The notes under the pieces are model-generated. The model saw nothing but the letters and a program-made list of their open reading frames with translations, searched no databases and had not been told where the DNA came from. This document shows, in pieces, positions 42,732 to 50,932 of a stretch of DNA of 64,000 nt. The DNA comes from Thalassospira tepidiphila MCCC 1A03514 (GTDB lineage Bacteria; Pseudomonadota; Alphaproteobacteria; Rhodospirillales; Thalassospiraceae), in assembly GCF_001662875.1 (NCBI RefSeq), contig NZ_JPVZ01000003.1, positions 372,001 through 436,000 on the forward strand. Direction: 5' to 3'. The position numbers and the translations under genes were made by a program. Each line of letters opens with the position of its first letter. Position 1 is the stretch's first letter.

Positions 42732-43556
42732 TTACTTCGACGACTTGTCGATATTGAAATGAATGGCCGGATCAAGGAAGGAATTCATCCTGTCCTGAAT
42801 GGCGCGCGGGCCTTTGCGATCGGCCAGCATGATCAGGCCTTCAGCGATCAGGTAATTGCGAAACCGCATGATTTCCTCGCGCTGCTGGATTTTGCTGGCC
42901 GCGGGCAGGAAAAAGAACCGGGCGGCAACAATGCCATACAATGTCGTAATCAGCGCAATCGCAAGACCGGCCCCCAACGAGGTTGGATCATCGGCCATCT
43001 TATCAAGCATGATGACAAGGCCGACCAATGTCCCGATCATGCCAAAGGCCGGGGCGGCGGCGGCCATGCTCTTAAGGATAGCAACCGGTACCAGGTTACG
43101 GCTAAAGGCGTTATCAATCGCATTGTGAAGCATTTCGGCGGTTTCCTCGCCGTCATAGCCGGTGATGACGACTTCCATCGCCCAGCCAAGAAATGGTTCG
43201 TCCTTTCCGACCCGTTCGGCTTCCTGTTCAAGGGCGTTGATGCCCTTTTTCTGCAAAAGATAGCCCCATTTAACTACACGGCCGACTTCGCCGGTCAGTT
43301 GGCCACGGCCCATTTGCGGGGCGCGAAAAATCTTGAAAATCAGTCTAAGCGCCAGCAGTACATAGCGCGCCTCATAGGCAATAAATGTCGCGGCCAGCGT
43401 GCCGCCAACCACCATCAGTGCACTCGAAAGGCTTAAGAATACCAGATAGTTATCGGTCGAAATAAAGATCGACCCGATAAACAGGCCAAGGCCGACCATA
43501 ATGCCTAAAATCGTCGTAAACGACATTGTCCCCACAATCCCCCGGGTCGTCGACAT
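42732..43556 (-). CDS. motA: Flagellar motor stator protein MotA
   Basis: The start at ATG 43556 gives 274 residues; a GTG at 43580 is possible. Four membrane segments are seen: about residues 10-32 (TMSFTTILGIMVGLGLFIG), 37-60 (VFLSLSSALMVVGGTLAATFIA), 155-180 (AAAAPAFGMIGTLVGLVIML, with the conserved Pro/Gly stator motif) and 190-212 (LAIALITTLYGIVAARFFFLP). The large cytoplasmic loop between helices 2 and 3 has RVGKDEPFLGWAME and a charged stretch for rotor contact. MotA and MotB form the ion-driven stator. A second stator pair elsewhere in the genome is possible. Confidence 0.9.
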   Translation of the reverse strand: MSTTRGIVGTMSFTTILGIMVGLGLFIGSIFISTDNYLVFLSLSSALMVVGGTLAATFIAYEARYVLLALRLIFKIFRAPQMGRGQLTGEVGRVVKWGYLLQKKGINALEQEAERVGKDEPFLGWAMEVVITGYDGEETAEMLHNAIDNAFSRNLVPVAILKSMAAAAPAFGMIGTLVGLVIMLDKMADDPTSLGAGLAIALITTLYGIVAARFFFLPAASKIQQREEIMRFRNYLIAEGLIMLADRKGPRAIQDRMNSFLDPAIHFNIDKSSK

Positions 43557-43744
43557 GGCGCTTTTCTGTGTCAAAGACACCAGATATTAGAAAAAAGAAT
43601 ATTATTATTTTACGTAAGAATAGGCCCGCATTTCGTTGTTTTGAAGTTAATTTTATTCAATTCAAAGTCGATAATGTCGGCCGGGGGCAGATGCAGGGGG
43701 CGTGATCAACGCAACTTCTGGCACAAGTTCGGTTCATCCGATGG

Positions 43745-43790
43745 CTGCCAAAAACAAAACCGGCGGCAAAACAACTGTCTTGCCGCCGGT
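43745..43790 (-). terminator. Intrinsic terminator of the chemoreceptor gene
   Basis: ACCGGCGGCAA (43759-43769) and TTGCCGCCGGT (43780-43790) make a perfect 11-bp stem. On the minus strand TTTTGTTTTTGG follows directly. Confidence 0.85.
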
Positions 43791-43822
43791 CAATGGTGAG
43801 CGATTTCAGCGCAGGTTTGTGC

Positions 43823-45535
43823 CTAGCTGCTGCGGATGTCGGCAAGGAACTGATCGACCTGTGCACGCAGATCGTTGGAAAGCGTCCCAAGTTCTTCGGC
43901 AACATCAAGAACCAGATGGGCAGCCTGATCGGTATCGGCGACGGTATTGCTGACCCGTTCGATATTGCTGCTGACTTCCTGGGTGCCGATGGCAGCCTGT
44001 TCAACATTCTGCGCGATCTCGTCGGTTGCATCGGATTGTTCGCCAACCGCGGCCGAGATGGTGTTGACCATTTCGGTGATGCGGCTGATCACGTCTGAGA
44101 TATCCCCGATCGAGCTTACCGTTTTGCCGGTTTCTTCCTGAATGGCCGTGATCTGTTCGGCAATTTCGTTGGTTGCGCGGGCTGTCTGGTTGGCAAGGTT
44201 TTTGACCTCTGCCGCGACCACGGCAAAACCTTTGCCTGCTTCGCCCGCACGGGCGGCCTCGATGGTGGCATTGAGCGCCAGAAGGTTTGTCTGACCTGCA
44301 ATGTCACTGATCAGCTCGACAATTTCACCAATGCGGTTGGCAACTTCCGACAGGCCCTGAACAGTTTCGGACGACTGGGCGGCTTCGCGCGATGCCTCGG
44401 CTGCAATCTGGGTTGATTGCTGTGCCTGTTCCCCGATCTGGGAGATTGATTCAGACAGATGGTCGGCGGCATCGGCCACAGTACGGACATTGACCGTTGC
44501 TTGTTCGGAGGCGGCGGCAACCGTGGTTGCACTTTTGCTGGCCCGGTCGGCTGAATCGACAAGGCCGCGTGCCGTGGTCTGCATGCGTTCGGCCGAGGCC
44601 GAGACCGCACCGACGATTTGCGCAATCACGCCTTCGAAACTGCCGATATGGCGTTCAAGGCTTTGCATGCGTTCTTCACGGCGGCGGGATTCTTCTTTTT
44701 GTTCGGCTTCCATCTGTTTTTTGGCAATCGCATTGGTGCGGAAGACATCAACCGATTTCGCCATTTCGCCGATTTCATCCTGGCGCGACAGGGCGTTGAT
44801 TTCAAAGTTGGTATTGCCATCAGCCAGTGCATTCATGTCGTTGCCCAGATCAGAAAGCGGGCCGGTGACAATGCGTGAAAGCAAAACACGCATACCAATG
44901 ATGGTGGCAATCGCGATTGCAAGACCACCCAGAACAATACCGATCAGAATGCGGTTGGTTTTTTCCTGTTCGGGTGCGACGGAAAGGCTTGAGGACAGAA
45001 CGGCGATTACGTCACCGGTGTCGGCCTCCATCGCGCCATGGCAGCTAAAGCAAACTTCGCGATCCGCACCCTTGGTTTCACCCAGCACAATCGGCATCGA
45101 CAGGCGATAGGTGCCATTATCGGTATAACGGCCAATCATCTTGCCGGTTTCGATGGCCTCGATATCAATTTCGTCGCGCGGGGTTTTAAGCGGCTTCTCG
45201 CCGAATTCTTCCATATAGGCCATGGTGGTCGGTCCCCATGCGGACCAGAGTTCGCCCGGATAGTCACCATTGCGGCTGTCAAACCAGTTGTTGAAAACCT
45301 GAATGCCGATATCGTCGACATCATTGGGGCGGGCGGCCATCACGTTGACAATCAGCGCATGCAGCGACGTCAGCTCGTTTTCGCTTAGCTGATGAAGCTT
45401 TTCATCCATGGCTTTTTCCTCGACCACAGTCATCATCAAAAGCGCAATAATCACAGTAGTAGAGACGCCAAATGCGGACGCCCACATAAAGCGTTTGCGA
45501 ATGCTCATGGCGTTGAAGGCAGACAGGATGCGCAT
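43823..45535 (-). CDS. Methyl-accepting chemotaxis protein with a periplasmic c-type heme motif
   Basis: GGGGAG precedes the ATG at 45535. The 570-residue receptor has a first membrane helix (about 17-38), a periplasmic sensor of roughly 155 residues and a second helix (195-221). A HAMP domain follows ([22 protein letters not shown]), then a coiled-coil signalling domain with the hairpin tip [44 protein letters not shown]. Near the end of the sensor is CFSCH (162-166), a CxxCH motif that should attach heme c covalently. The sensor pattern ([24 protein letters not shown]) is Tll0287/DUF3365-like. The signal may be redox state, oxygen or NO. A terminator and the motA gene follow. Confidence 0.9.
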   Translation of the reverse strand: MRILSAFNAMSIRKRFMWASAFGVSTTVIIALLMMTVVEEKAMDEKLHQLSENELTSLHALIVNVMAARPNDVDDIGIQVFNNWFDSRNGDYPGELWSAWGPTTMAYMEEFGEKPLKTPRDEIDIEAIETGKMIGRYTDNGTYRLSMPIVLGETKGADREVCFSCHGAMEADTGDVIAVLSSSLSVAPEQEKTNRILIGIVLGGLAIAIATIIGMRVLLSRIVTGPLSDLGNDMNALADGNTNFEINALSRQDEIGEMAKSVDVFRTNAIAKKQMEAEQKEESRRREERMQSLERHIGSFEGVIAQIVGAVSASAERMQTTARGLVDSADRASKSATTVAAASEQATVNVRTVADAADHLSESISQIGEQAQQSTQIAAEASREAAQSSETVQGLSEVANRIGEIVELISDIAGQTNLLALNATIEAARAGEAGKGFAVVAAEVKNLANQTARATNEIAEQITAIQEETGKTVSSIGDISDVISRITEMVNTISAAVGEQSDATDEIAQNVEQAAIGTQEVSSNIERVSNTVADTDQAAHLVLDVAEELGTLSNDLRAQVDQFLADIRSS

Positions 45536-45712
45536 GGTAACTCCCCGATGGCATAGGCTTCAATAAACCCGACGAAACAGGATGTTTTTTGTTCTGTTTC
45601 GCGGGCTTGTGAACCATGCATGATCGCGGAAAAAGTGCTTTGATATGCCTCAAGCGGGGCGAATTGAATTGGTATAGTTCGTATCGTCAAACGGGCTGTT
45701 TACAACGTTGCG

Positions 45713-45726
45713 GGGCTTGCAAGCCC
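45713..45726. promoter_or_regulatory. 14-bp palindrome upstream of a small gene
   Basis: GGGCTTGCAAGCCC is perfect and lies 58 bp before the start at 45784, flanked by CGTTG and CAACG. It could be an operator or a leader hairpin. Confidence 0.35.
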
Positions 45727-45783
45727 AACGACAAACAGGCATAAGCAGCCCAGCAAAACACATTCGATACACAGGACAATCTG

Positions 45784-46050
45784 ATGACGCTTTCCTATAG
45801 CGACACCCGCAAGAAGCTTGATCAGATCACCGCAGAAATGCTGGGACTGATCCGCAAATACGGTCTGGATGCGGCAAGCCCGTTTGACGTGATCGAAGTC
45901 GCGCGTGCGAAGATCACCGACCAGAACGACTATATCCGTTTTCTGGAGCTGTCGCTTGAGGGGCGGATATACGGTGAATATGGCGATGCCCTGCAAAAGC
46001 AGATTGACGAAGAGGCCAGGCAGACCGAAGCGGCCAAAAAACTGAACTAG
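45784..46050 (+). CDS. Small hypothetical protein
   Basis: The 88-residue product is charged and largely helical by pattern (YSDTRKKLDQITAEMLGLIRKYG, then NDYIRFLELSLEGRIYGEYGDALQKQIDEEARQTEAAKK). It has no signal peptide or membrane segment. I do not recognise the family. The clear terminator 55 bp downstream supports a real, separately transcribed gene. Its stop codon overlaps the second copy of the 16-bp element. Confidence 0.7.
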   Translation: MTLSYSDTRKKLDQITAEMLGLIRKYGLDAASPFDVIEVARAKITDQNDYIRFLELSLEGRIYGEYGDALQKQIDEEARQTEAAKKLN

Positions 46051-46062
46051 GTCCTGAGCCTA
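46047..46062. repeat. 16-bp element CTAGGTCCTGAGCCTA, copy 2
   Basis: Identical to 38533-38548. It overlaps the stop codon of the 45784 gene and lies upstream of its terminator, so here it cannot be simply a promoter of an adjacent gene. Confidence 0.6.
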
Positions 46063-46104
46063 GTGCTTTGGGCGCGTCGTTTGCGCATAGATCGAATTTA
46101 TTTT

Positions 46105-46140
46105 CGGCCTGTCTTCTGTTTTGAAGGCGGGCCGTTTTTA
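46105..46140 (+). terminator. Intrinsic terminator of the 45784 gene
   Basis: CGGCCTGTCTTC (46105-46116) pairs with GAAGGCGGGCCG (46123-46134), with two G-T pairs, around TGTTTT, followed by TTTTTAT. Confidence 0.85.
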
Positions 46141-46206
46141 TATGGCTGGTAAGCCGCAAACTGGCACAAATCTTCTAACCTCAGGAAAGGCTGATTTTAG
46201 GGCATC

Positions 46207-46239
46207 GGAAGAATTGGGCAAACTGTCACAAATTCTTCC
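46207..46239. promoter_or_regulatory. Inverted repeat, candidate operator
   Basis: GGAAGAATT (46207-46215) is repeated inverted as AATTCTTCC (46231-46239), 15 bases apart, about 140 bp before the 46380 start. The part next to it is also a direct repeat of a site at 46157. Confidence 0.35.
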
Positions 46240-46379
46240 TGATCTTGTCACCGTGATGCAGTTGAGCGGCCACGAAGTTAGGACTATATGGCTTCTGTAA
46301 ACGCCGCATCACAAAAATGGATGCGACAAAATTCGATGGGCAAAACCGTCGAAAACCAACGAGCAACAGGATGACTGAC

Positions 46380-46613
46380 ATGAAAAAGAGTTACGTCCAG
46401 ACTCTGATGGAAGTCGAAAAAGTATTCGGTCAGATCAATGACCATGATTATCGCCTTTACCGGGCCGTTTGGGGCAATCGTCAGGCGGCACAAACCGGCT
46501 TGCCACGTGGAACACGCGCAGAAATCAGTAAGAAGCTCGCCAATGACTTTGTTGCGGCGGTACCGTCTGTCGCACATATCAACCCGCGTCTGTCCACACC
46601 GCACGCGGCTTGA
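46380..46613 (+). CDS. Small hypothetical protein
   Basis: The 77-residue product from ATG 46380 (a second ATG at 46371 is in frame) begins MKKSYVQTLMEVEKVFGQIND and continues YRLYRAVWGNRQAAQTGLPRGTRAEISKKLANDFVAAVPSVA. It is basic and probably helical, with no export signal. Family unknown to me. Its long upstream region has repeats that suggest regulation. Confidence 0.55.
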   Translation: MKKSYVQTLMEVEKVFGQINDHDYRLYRAVWGNRQAAQTGLPRGTRAEISKKLANDFVAAVPSVAHINPRLSTPHAA

Positions 46614-46774
46614 CGCGCTTTAAAGCTCAGCTCCGGCAAGGTACGGATGATGGGATGTACCTTGCCAATTCACTCTGTTTCAGGCATCAAGTGACGCCGT
46701 ATGTGATCTGGCCGTGATAGTCATGGCTTTTGATCTGCGAAGTCGCATTTCCTGATATCTGGCCGGAGTATCCC

Positions 46775-47302
46775 ATGTCGATCAAGTCGTTGATTCGTAC
46801 CATTCCCGATTACCCGAAAAAGGGCATCATGTTTCGGGATATCACGACGCTGTTCGAGGACCCGTATGGTCTTAGCGAAGTGATCGACAGTTTCGCCGCC
46901 GAATTCCAGGACAAAAAGATCGATATGATCGCCGGGATCGAAGCGCGTGGCTTTGTCATCGGTCCGGCGGTTGCCGTCGCCCTTGGTATCGGTTTCGTCA
47001 CCATCCGCAAGCAGGGCAAGCTCCCGGCTGAAACGGTCGGTGTCGAGTACGAGCTCGAATATGGCACCGACGTCATCGAAATTCACAAGGATGCCGTCAA
47101 ACCCGGCAGTCGCGTTCTGATCATGGATGATCTGATTGCGACCGGTGGCACCGCCCTTGCTGCGATTGATCTGGTCGAAAAGATCGGGGCAGAGGTCGCA
47201 GGCTGCGCCTTCATCATTGATCTGCCTGATCTTGGCGGGGCGCAGAAAATCCGCGATCGCGGTATCGAAGAATTCCACTTGGTCGAATTCGAAGGCGATT
47301 AA
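46775..47302 (+). CDS. apt: Adenine phosphoribosyltransferase
   Basis: Apt makes AMP from adenine and PRPP (purine salvage). The ATG at 46775 follows GGAGTAT and gives MSIKSLIRTIPDYPKKGIMFRDITTLFEDP, the canonical N-terminus; the 175-residue length is normal. Motifs are AGIEARGFVIGPAVAVALGIGFVTIRKQGKLP, the flexible loop YELEYGTDVIEIHKDAV, and the PRPP site VLIMDDLIATGGTALAAIDL. Confidence 0.97.
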   Translation: MSIKSLIRTIPDYPKKGIMFRDITTLFEDPYGLSEVIDSFAAEFQDKKIDMIAGIEARGFVIGPAVAVALGIGFVTIRKQGKLPAETVGVEYELEYGTDVIEIHKDAVKPGSRVLIMDDLIATGGTALAAIDLVEKIGAEVAGCAFIIDLPDLGGAQKIRDRGIEEFHLVEFEGD

Positions 47303-47429
47303 GACGCTTGGAAACTGATGTGAGGGGCAGGAATTGCGAATTTCCTGCCGTATCACTATATATTCATGTATAATGCATGGGTTGAATTAGGTCTTAGCCC
47401 ATATCGGGCTTTCGCCAAGGCAGAGGAAC

Positions 47430-47876
47430 ATGATCGCACCGGTCCAAAACGCACAGACAGTTTCACAGGTTGGCCAGTATGGCCGACTTGCGCCTGCTGG
47501 TGCGCGCGGTGTGGCAACGGCCGACCGGGACAATCAGGTTGAGGCATCGTCTCAGAACTACACCTATGACCCCGATGATGACGGCATTCTGTTTAATGCC
47601 TATGTCGATGGCAAAAACAAACGTCAATCGGGGCAGGGCAATCCCGGCGAACAGAAAGACCAGCGCACCGAACAGCGCAACCTGTCAGCTGCCCGTCGCG
47701 CAAGTGATCGCGAGGGGGCTGTCGATATGCCCAGCGAGATCGATTTTGCCAGCCTGCTTGATCCGTCGATCCCGTTTGATCTGTCGGCCAATAGCGGTAC
47801 GTCGTTTTATGCGGTGGTCAATGCAGTGGCCCACGGTGTCGGCGTGCGCGGCAAGCATCTGGATGCGACCGTTTAG
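47430..47876 (+). CDS. Hypothetical protein
   Basis: The 148-residue product is hydrophilic and low in hydrophobic segments except near the end (SGTSFYAVVNAVAHGVGV). The middle is rich in Gln, Arg, Lys and Gly (KNKRQSGQGNPGEQKDQRTEQRNLSAARR), suggesting disorder. No signal peptide, no recognised domain. The TATAAT-like box at 47369-47374 would provide a -10, but no good -35 is seen. Confidence 0.6.
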   Translation: MIAPVQNAQTVSQVGQYGRLAPAGARGVATADRDNQVEASSQNYTYDPDDDGILFNAYVDGKNKRQSGQGNPGEQKDQRTEQRNLSAARRASDREGAVDMPSEIDFASLLDPSIPFDLSANSGTSFYAVVNAVAHGVGVRGKHLDATV

Positions 47877-47998
47877 GCGGGCCTGCTCATAGGCACTTCA
47901 AACCGCTACTTTCCCCGAAAATTTAAAAACCTGATCGGTGATGCTTGTTGGTATCTGCCATAGGTTTTATGATCCTTGGCAACACGTGATCGTATCCC

Positions 47999-48559
47999 AT
48001 GACCATCGGGCACAGCATGAAGAACAAGCCGGTTCTTAATACGGTATTTGATGCCGCATTCAGGTTCATTGAGCTCGCACTCAATGACAACGAATATCTG
48101 CAGCCGCAAAAACTGCATCGTTTGTTGTATCTGGCGCAGGCCTATTACGGCGCGAACTATCACGGCAACATGCTGATGCCTGCCATCTTTGTGGCAGAGG
48201 AATTCGGCCCGGTCGAGCCGAACCTTTATGCCGTGATGGAAGAATCCCGCCCTGATGTGCGGCTGAAATCGGTTGATCCGAAAACCATTCATTTTCTTGA
48301 AAGCATCTGGGCGCAGTTTGGTCATCACACGGTCGAACATCTCAGTGTGACCGTGCGCAATCATCCGCCCTTTACCAAGGCCTACAAGGAAGGGATCGGA
48401 ACGATCATCCCGTTCGACGAACTGGTTGAATTTTATGCCTCGGTCCGCAAAACTGCGACCACGCCCGAGGCCAAGGAAGTCGTGCGCCCGCGTGTCATGC
48501 GCTCTCACAAAGGCAAACCGGTTGCGACCACCGACTGGTTGCCGCGCAAGATCAAGTAA
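47999..48559 (+). CDS. Panacea (DUF4065, SocA-like) domain protein
   Basis: The 186-residue product has LQPQKLHRLLYLAQAYYGANYHGNMLMPAIFVAEEFGPVEPNLYAVME, the core pattern of the Panacea/DUF4065 domain (K-L-x-x-L-L-Y-x-x-x, then F-x-A-E-x-F-x-A/G-x-x-x-G-P). Proteins with this domain include the SocA-type adaptor antitoxin and other antitoxins that neutralise many toxin types. No small toxin gene is seen directly beside it; the flanking genes are a disordered protein and a ChaN-like gene. A role outside toxin-antitoxin pairs is possible. Starts at 47999 and 48017 are both possible. Confidence 0.75.
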   Translation: MTIGHSMKNKPVLNTVFDAAFRFIELALNDNEYLQPQKLHRLLYLAQAYYGANYHGNMLMPAIFVAEEFGPVEPNLYAVMEESRPDVRLKSVDPKTIHFLESIWAQFGHHTVEHLSVTVRNHPPFTKAYKEGIGTIIPFDELVEFYASVRKTATTPEAKEVVRPRVMRSHKGKPVATTDWLPRKIK

Positions 48560-48590
48560 GCCGAAAAGCTTGGCTGAACGGGTTTTGGGG

Positions 48591-49640
48591 TTATTGCCCC
48601 ATCCCCAGGTTCTCGCACGGATCGCCACGCGCGATATCATTGGTAAACCACATGAAATCGATGTCGTCGGGCGCCCCAAACCGCATGGCGTAATCCTCGA
48701 TGCTTGACGCGTCCGGGCCGGGATCATCGGCCTCGATCAGGCTGACGACTGCGATATCGCGCGCCTCAAGTTCCGGTTCATAGCGCTGCAAATGCCAGGG
48801 GGTGGCAATGCTGTGGCGGACATGCATGGCGCCCGCAATCAGGAAGGCACCATCAATGCCGTCAATATTTGCCGCATCGCTCATTGCACGGGCAAGCGAC
48901 GCATCGCGGGCAAACTGCACAGCGGAAAAACCACCCAGCATGCTTTCGGGCAACATATTGCAATGCCCCTCGGCGATTTCGACATTGAAGCGATCAAGTA
49001 TTTCTGTCGGCATATCTGGCAAATCAAGCTTGGCAGCCAGATCATCGGGCAGGGCATCGTTGCCATTGCTGATCATGGGTTTAAGCAGATCATCCGGCAG
49101 ATTGCCCGCCACCATCATCAAACCGTTGTCGCTTGCAGCCTGCGCAATCGGCGCATAGTCATGCCATGACGGCCAACCGCGATCTTCCCACGCCATCGCC
49201 GGTCCGAGTTCCGAAACCGGAAGCGTCTGCCAGCTGTCTTCAAGCGATGCCTGTTGATCACGGGTAAACATTTCCCAGACAATCGCACGTTCACGTTCAT
49301 CCGACTTGCTGAGTGCATTGACCAGCTGTGCCTGATGATGGTGATGGATGGGATTGTCGTGCTTTTCACCAATCAGGATATATTTGCGACCTGACAGGCG
49401 TTCGACCAGCGTATCAAACATGATGTATTCGCCAGCCACCACGTCAAAAATCAAACCCGGCGCCGGGGGCAGGGCATTGACGTCGGTCAGGCTGCCCCGG
49501 GGGGTGTTGCTATCATGTGCAACCGTCGGGGCGATGGGAAGGATAGTCGATGCCAGCGCAACCACAGAGACACCGACACTGCGTTTGATGGCACGTGTCC
49601 ATGATCTGACTGCAATTTGGATCGGCATCGACTTGGGCAT
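48591..49640 (-). CDS. ChaN-family (heme-binding uptake-like) protein
   Basis: The 349-residue product has an N-terminal signal-like segment (SVGVSVVALASTILPIAPTVAHDS). The ChaN domain is seen as GRKYILIGEKHDNPIHHHHQAQLVNAL (E-x-H-D-N motif), AIVWEMFTRDQQASL, and GHCNMLPESMLGGFSAVQFARDASLARAM. A C-terminal segment AFLIAGAMHVRHSIATPWHL follows. In Campylobacter ChaN binds heme pairs; the general function is not settled. It would act in the periplasm. Convergent with the Panacea gene. Confidence 0.85.
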   Translation of the reverse strand: MPKSMPIQIAVRSWTRAIKRSVGVSVVALASTILPIAPTVAHDSNTPRGSLTDVNALPPAPGLIFDVVAGEYIMFDTLVERLSGRKYILIGEKHDNPIHHHHQAQLVNALSKSDERERAIVWEMFTRDQQASLEDSWQTLPVSELGPAMAWEDRGWPSWHDYAPIAQAASDNGLMMVAGNLPDDLLKPMISNGNDALPDDLAAKLDLPDMPTEILDRFNVEIAEGHCNMLPESMLGGFSAVQFARDASLARAMSDAANIDGIDGAFLIAGAMHVRHSIATPWHLQRYEPELEARDIAVVSLIEADDPGPDASSIEDYAMRFGAPDDIDFMWFTNDIARGDPCENLGMGQ

Positions 49641-49675
49641 CGATCAGTTGATTCCTGATTGAAAACGGATGTGTC

Positions 49676-50830
49676 TTATTTGCTTAAGCGCAAGGCCGTT
49701 TCAAGGTCGTTAACAAGGTCATCACAATCTTCGATCCCGACCGAAAGACGCAGAAGGTCTGCCGGTACCGGGCTGGTCGGGCCTTCGACCGAGGATCGAT
49801 GTTCGATCAGGCTTTCAACCCCGCCAAGCGATGTCGCGCGTTTAAACAGTTTGCACTGGTTGTGGAAATCAACCGCACGCTTTTCACCGCCCTTGACGCG
49901 CAACGACAACATCCCGCCAAAACCGCCTGACATCTGCTTTTTGGCAATGTCATGACCAACATGGCTTTCAAGGCCTGGATACTGAACCTGTTCGATTTCC
50001 GGGTGGTTTTCGAAATGCTTGGCAATCGCCATGGCATTGGCACTGGCGCGTTCGACGCGGATTGAAAGGGTGCGCATGCCACGCAGCAAAAGCCACGTTT
50101 CAAACACCCCCAGAACCGCACCGCCCGATGCGTGCTGTTTGCAAACACGCTGCCAGAATTCGCTATCCTTGGCCGTGGTCAGGGATCCTGCCAAAACGTC
50201 GCTGTGACCATTCAGATATTTGGTCGCCGAATGCATGACGATGTCGGCACCAAAATCAATCGGACGGGTCAGAAGCGGCGTGGCAACAGTGTTGTCAACC
50301 ACCACAAAGGCACCAGCGGCCTTGGCCAGTTTGGCAACAGCGGCGATATCGGTGATTTGCCAATCCGGGTTGGCCGGGGTTTCAAGCCAGACCAGCTTGG
50401 TCTTACCGGCAACGATGTGGTTGTCCCAATCGGCAATATCGGCGTTGTCGACAAAATCAAAGCTCAGTCCGGCACGCACACCACTATCAAGCATGAAGCT
50501 GCGCAGGGCCCAATACATTACCTTGGGTGCTACAACATGATCACCCGGGTTCAGCGCATGCAAAACCGCGACGGCGGCCGCCATGCCCGATGCAAACAGG
50601 CGGGTTTCAGAACCGCCTTCAAGTTCATTCAGGACCGCACAGGCCTGATCATAGGTCGGGTTGTCTGCGCGCGTATAGCAGCGCCCGTCATGATAGCTCA
50701 GGTCCGTGTTGCGTTCGAACGTGGTCGACGGATAAAGCGGCGGTGTAACGGATTTGGTGGCTTCATCGACCCAGCCAAGCGCCTGTGCACTTACGGTGGC
50801 GGGGGACTGTTTTTTTGCATGATCAGACAT
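49676..50830 (-). CDS. Transsulfuration PLP enzyme (cystathionine beta-lyase/gamma-synthase family)
   Basis: The start at ATG 50830 gives 384 residues; an upstream frame to 50911 is unsupported. The family features are SVTPPLYPSTTFERNTDL, YTRADNPTYDQACAVLNELEGGSETRLFASGMAAAVAVL, WLETPANPDWQITDI, VVDNTVATPLLTRPIDFGADIVMHSATKYLNGHSDVLAG (with the PLP lysine), and SLGGVESLIEHRSS. The last segment and length match cystathionine beta-lyase MetC-like or gamma-synthase MetB-like enzymes of methionine metabolism; activity cannot be told apart from sequence. Divergent from the DadA-like gene. Confidence 0.92.
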   Translation of the reverse strand: MSDHAKKQSPATVSAQALGWVDEATKSVTPPLYPSTTFERNTDLSYHDGRCYTRADNPTYDQACAVLNELEGGSETRLFASGMAAAVAVLHALNPGDHVVAPKVMYWALRSFMLDSGVRAGLSFDFVDNADIADWDNHIVAGKTKLVWLETPANPDWQITDIAAVAKLAKAAGAFVVVDNTVATPLLTRPIDFGADIVMHSATKYLNGHSDVLAGSLTTAKDSEFWQRVCKQHASGGAVLGVFETWLLLRGMRTLSIRVERASANAMAIAKHFENHPEIEQVQYPGLESHVGHDIAKKQMSGGFGGMLSLRVKGGEKRAVDFHNQCKLFKRATSLGGVESLIEHRSSVEGPTSPVPADLLRLSVGIEDCDDLVNDLETALRLSK

Positions 50831-50932
50831 GGTGGCACCTGATTTGGTTGAGATTTGTTGGCGCGCAACATAACGTGGTTCCCGCCACACACCAAATTGA
50901 ATTGCCACCAAAACTGATCTTTAGGTCCCCAC

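Larger units (their letters stand above)
46051..46379. other. Gap with a terminator and inverted repeat; no gene seen
   Basis: The 329-bp stretch contains the terminator at 46105 and a repeat-rich promoter area for the gene at 46380. In the latter, CTGGCACAAATCTTC (46157-46171) is partly repeated as CTGTCACAAATTCTTC (46223-46238). Confidence 0.5.

Noticed and set aside
42759..43436. 225-codon plus-strand frame opposite motA
   Set aside because: MotA on the minus strand is well supported; the frame has no motif.
48591..49640. HHHH run as a metal-binding novelty in the ChaN-like protein
   Set aside because: Histidine-rich sequence at this place is a normal variant near the conserved ExHDN motif of the family.
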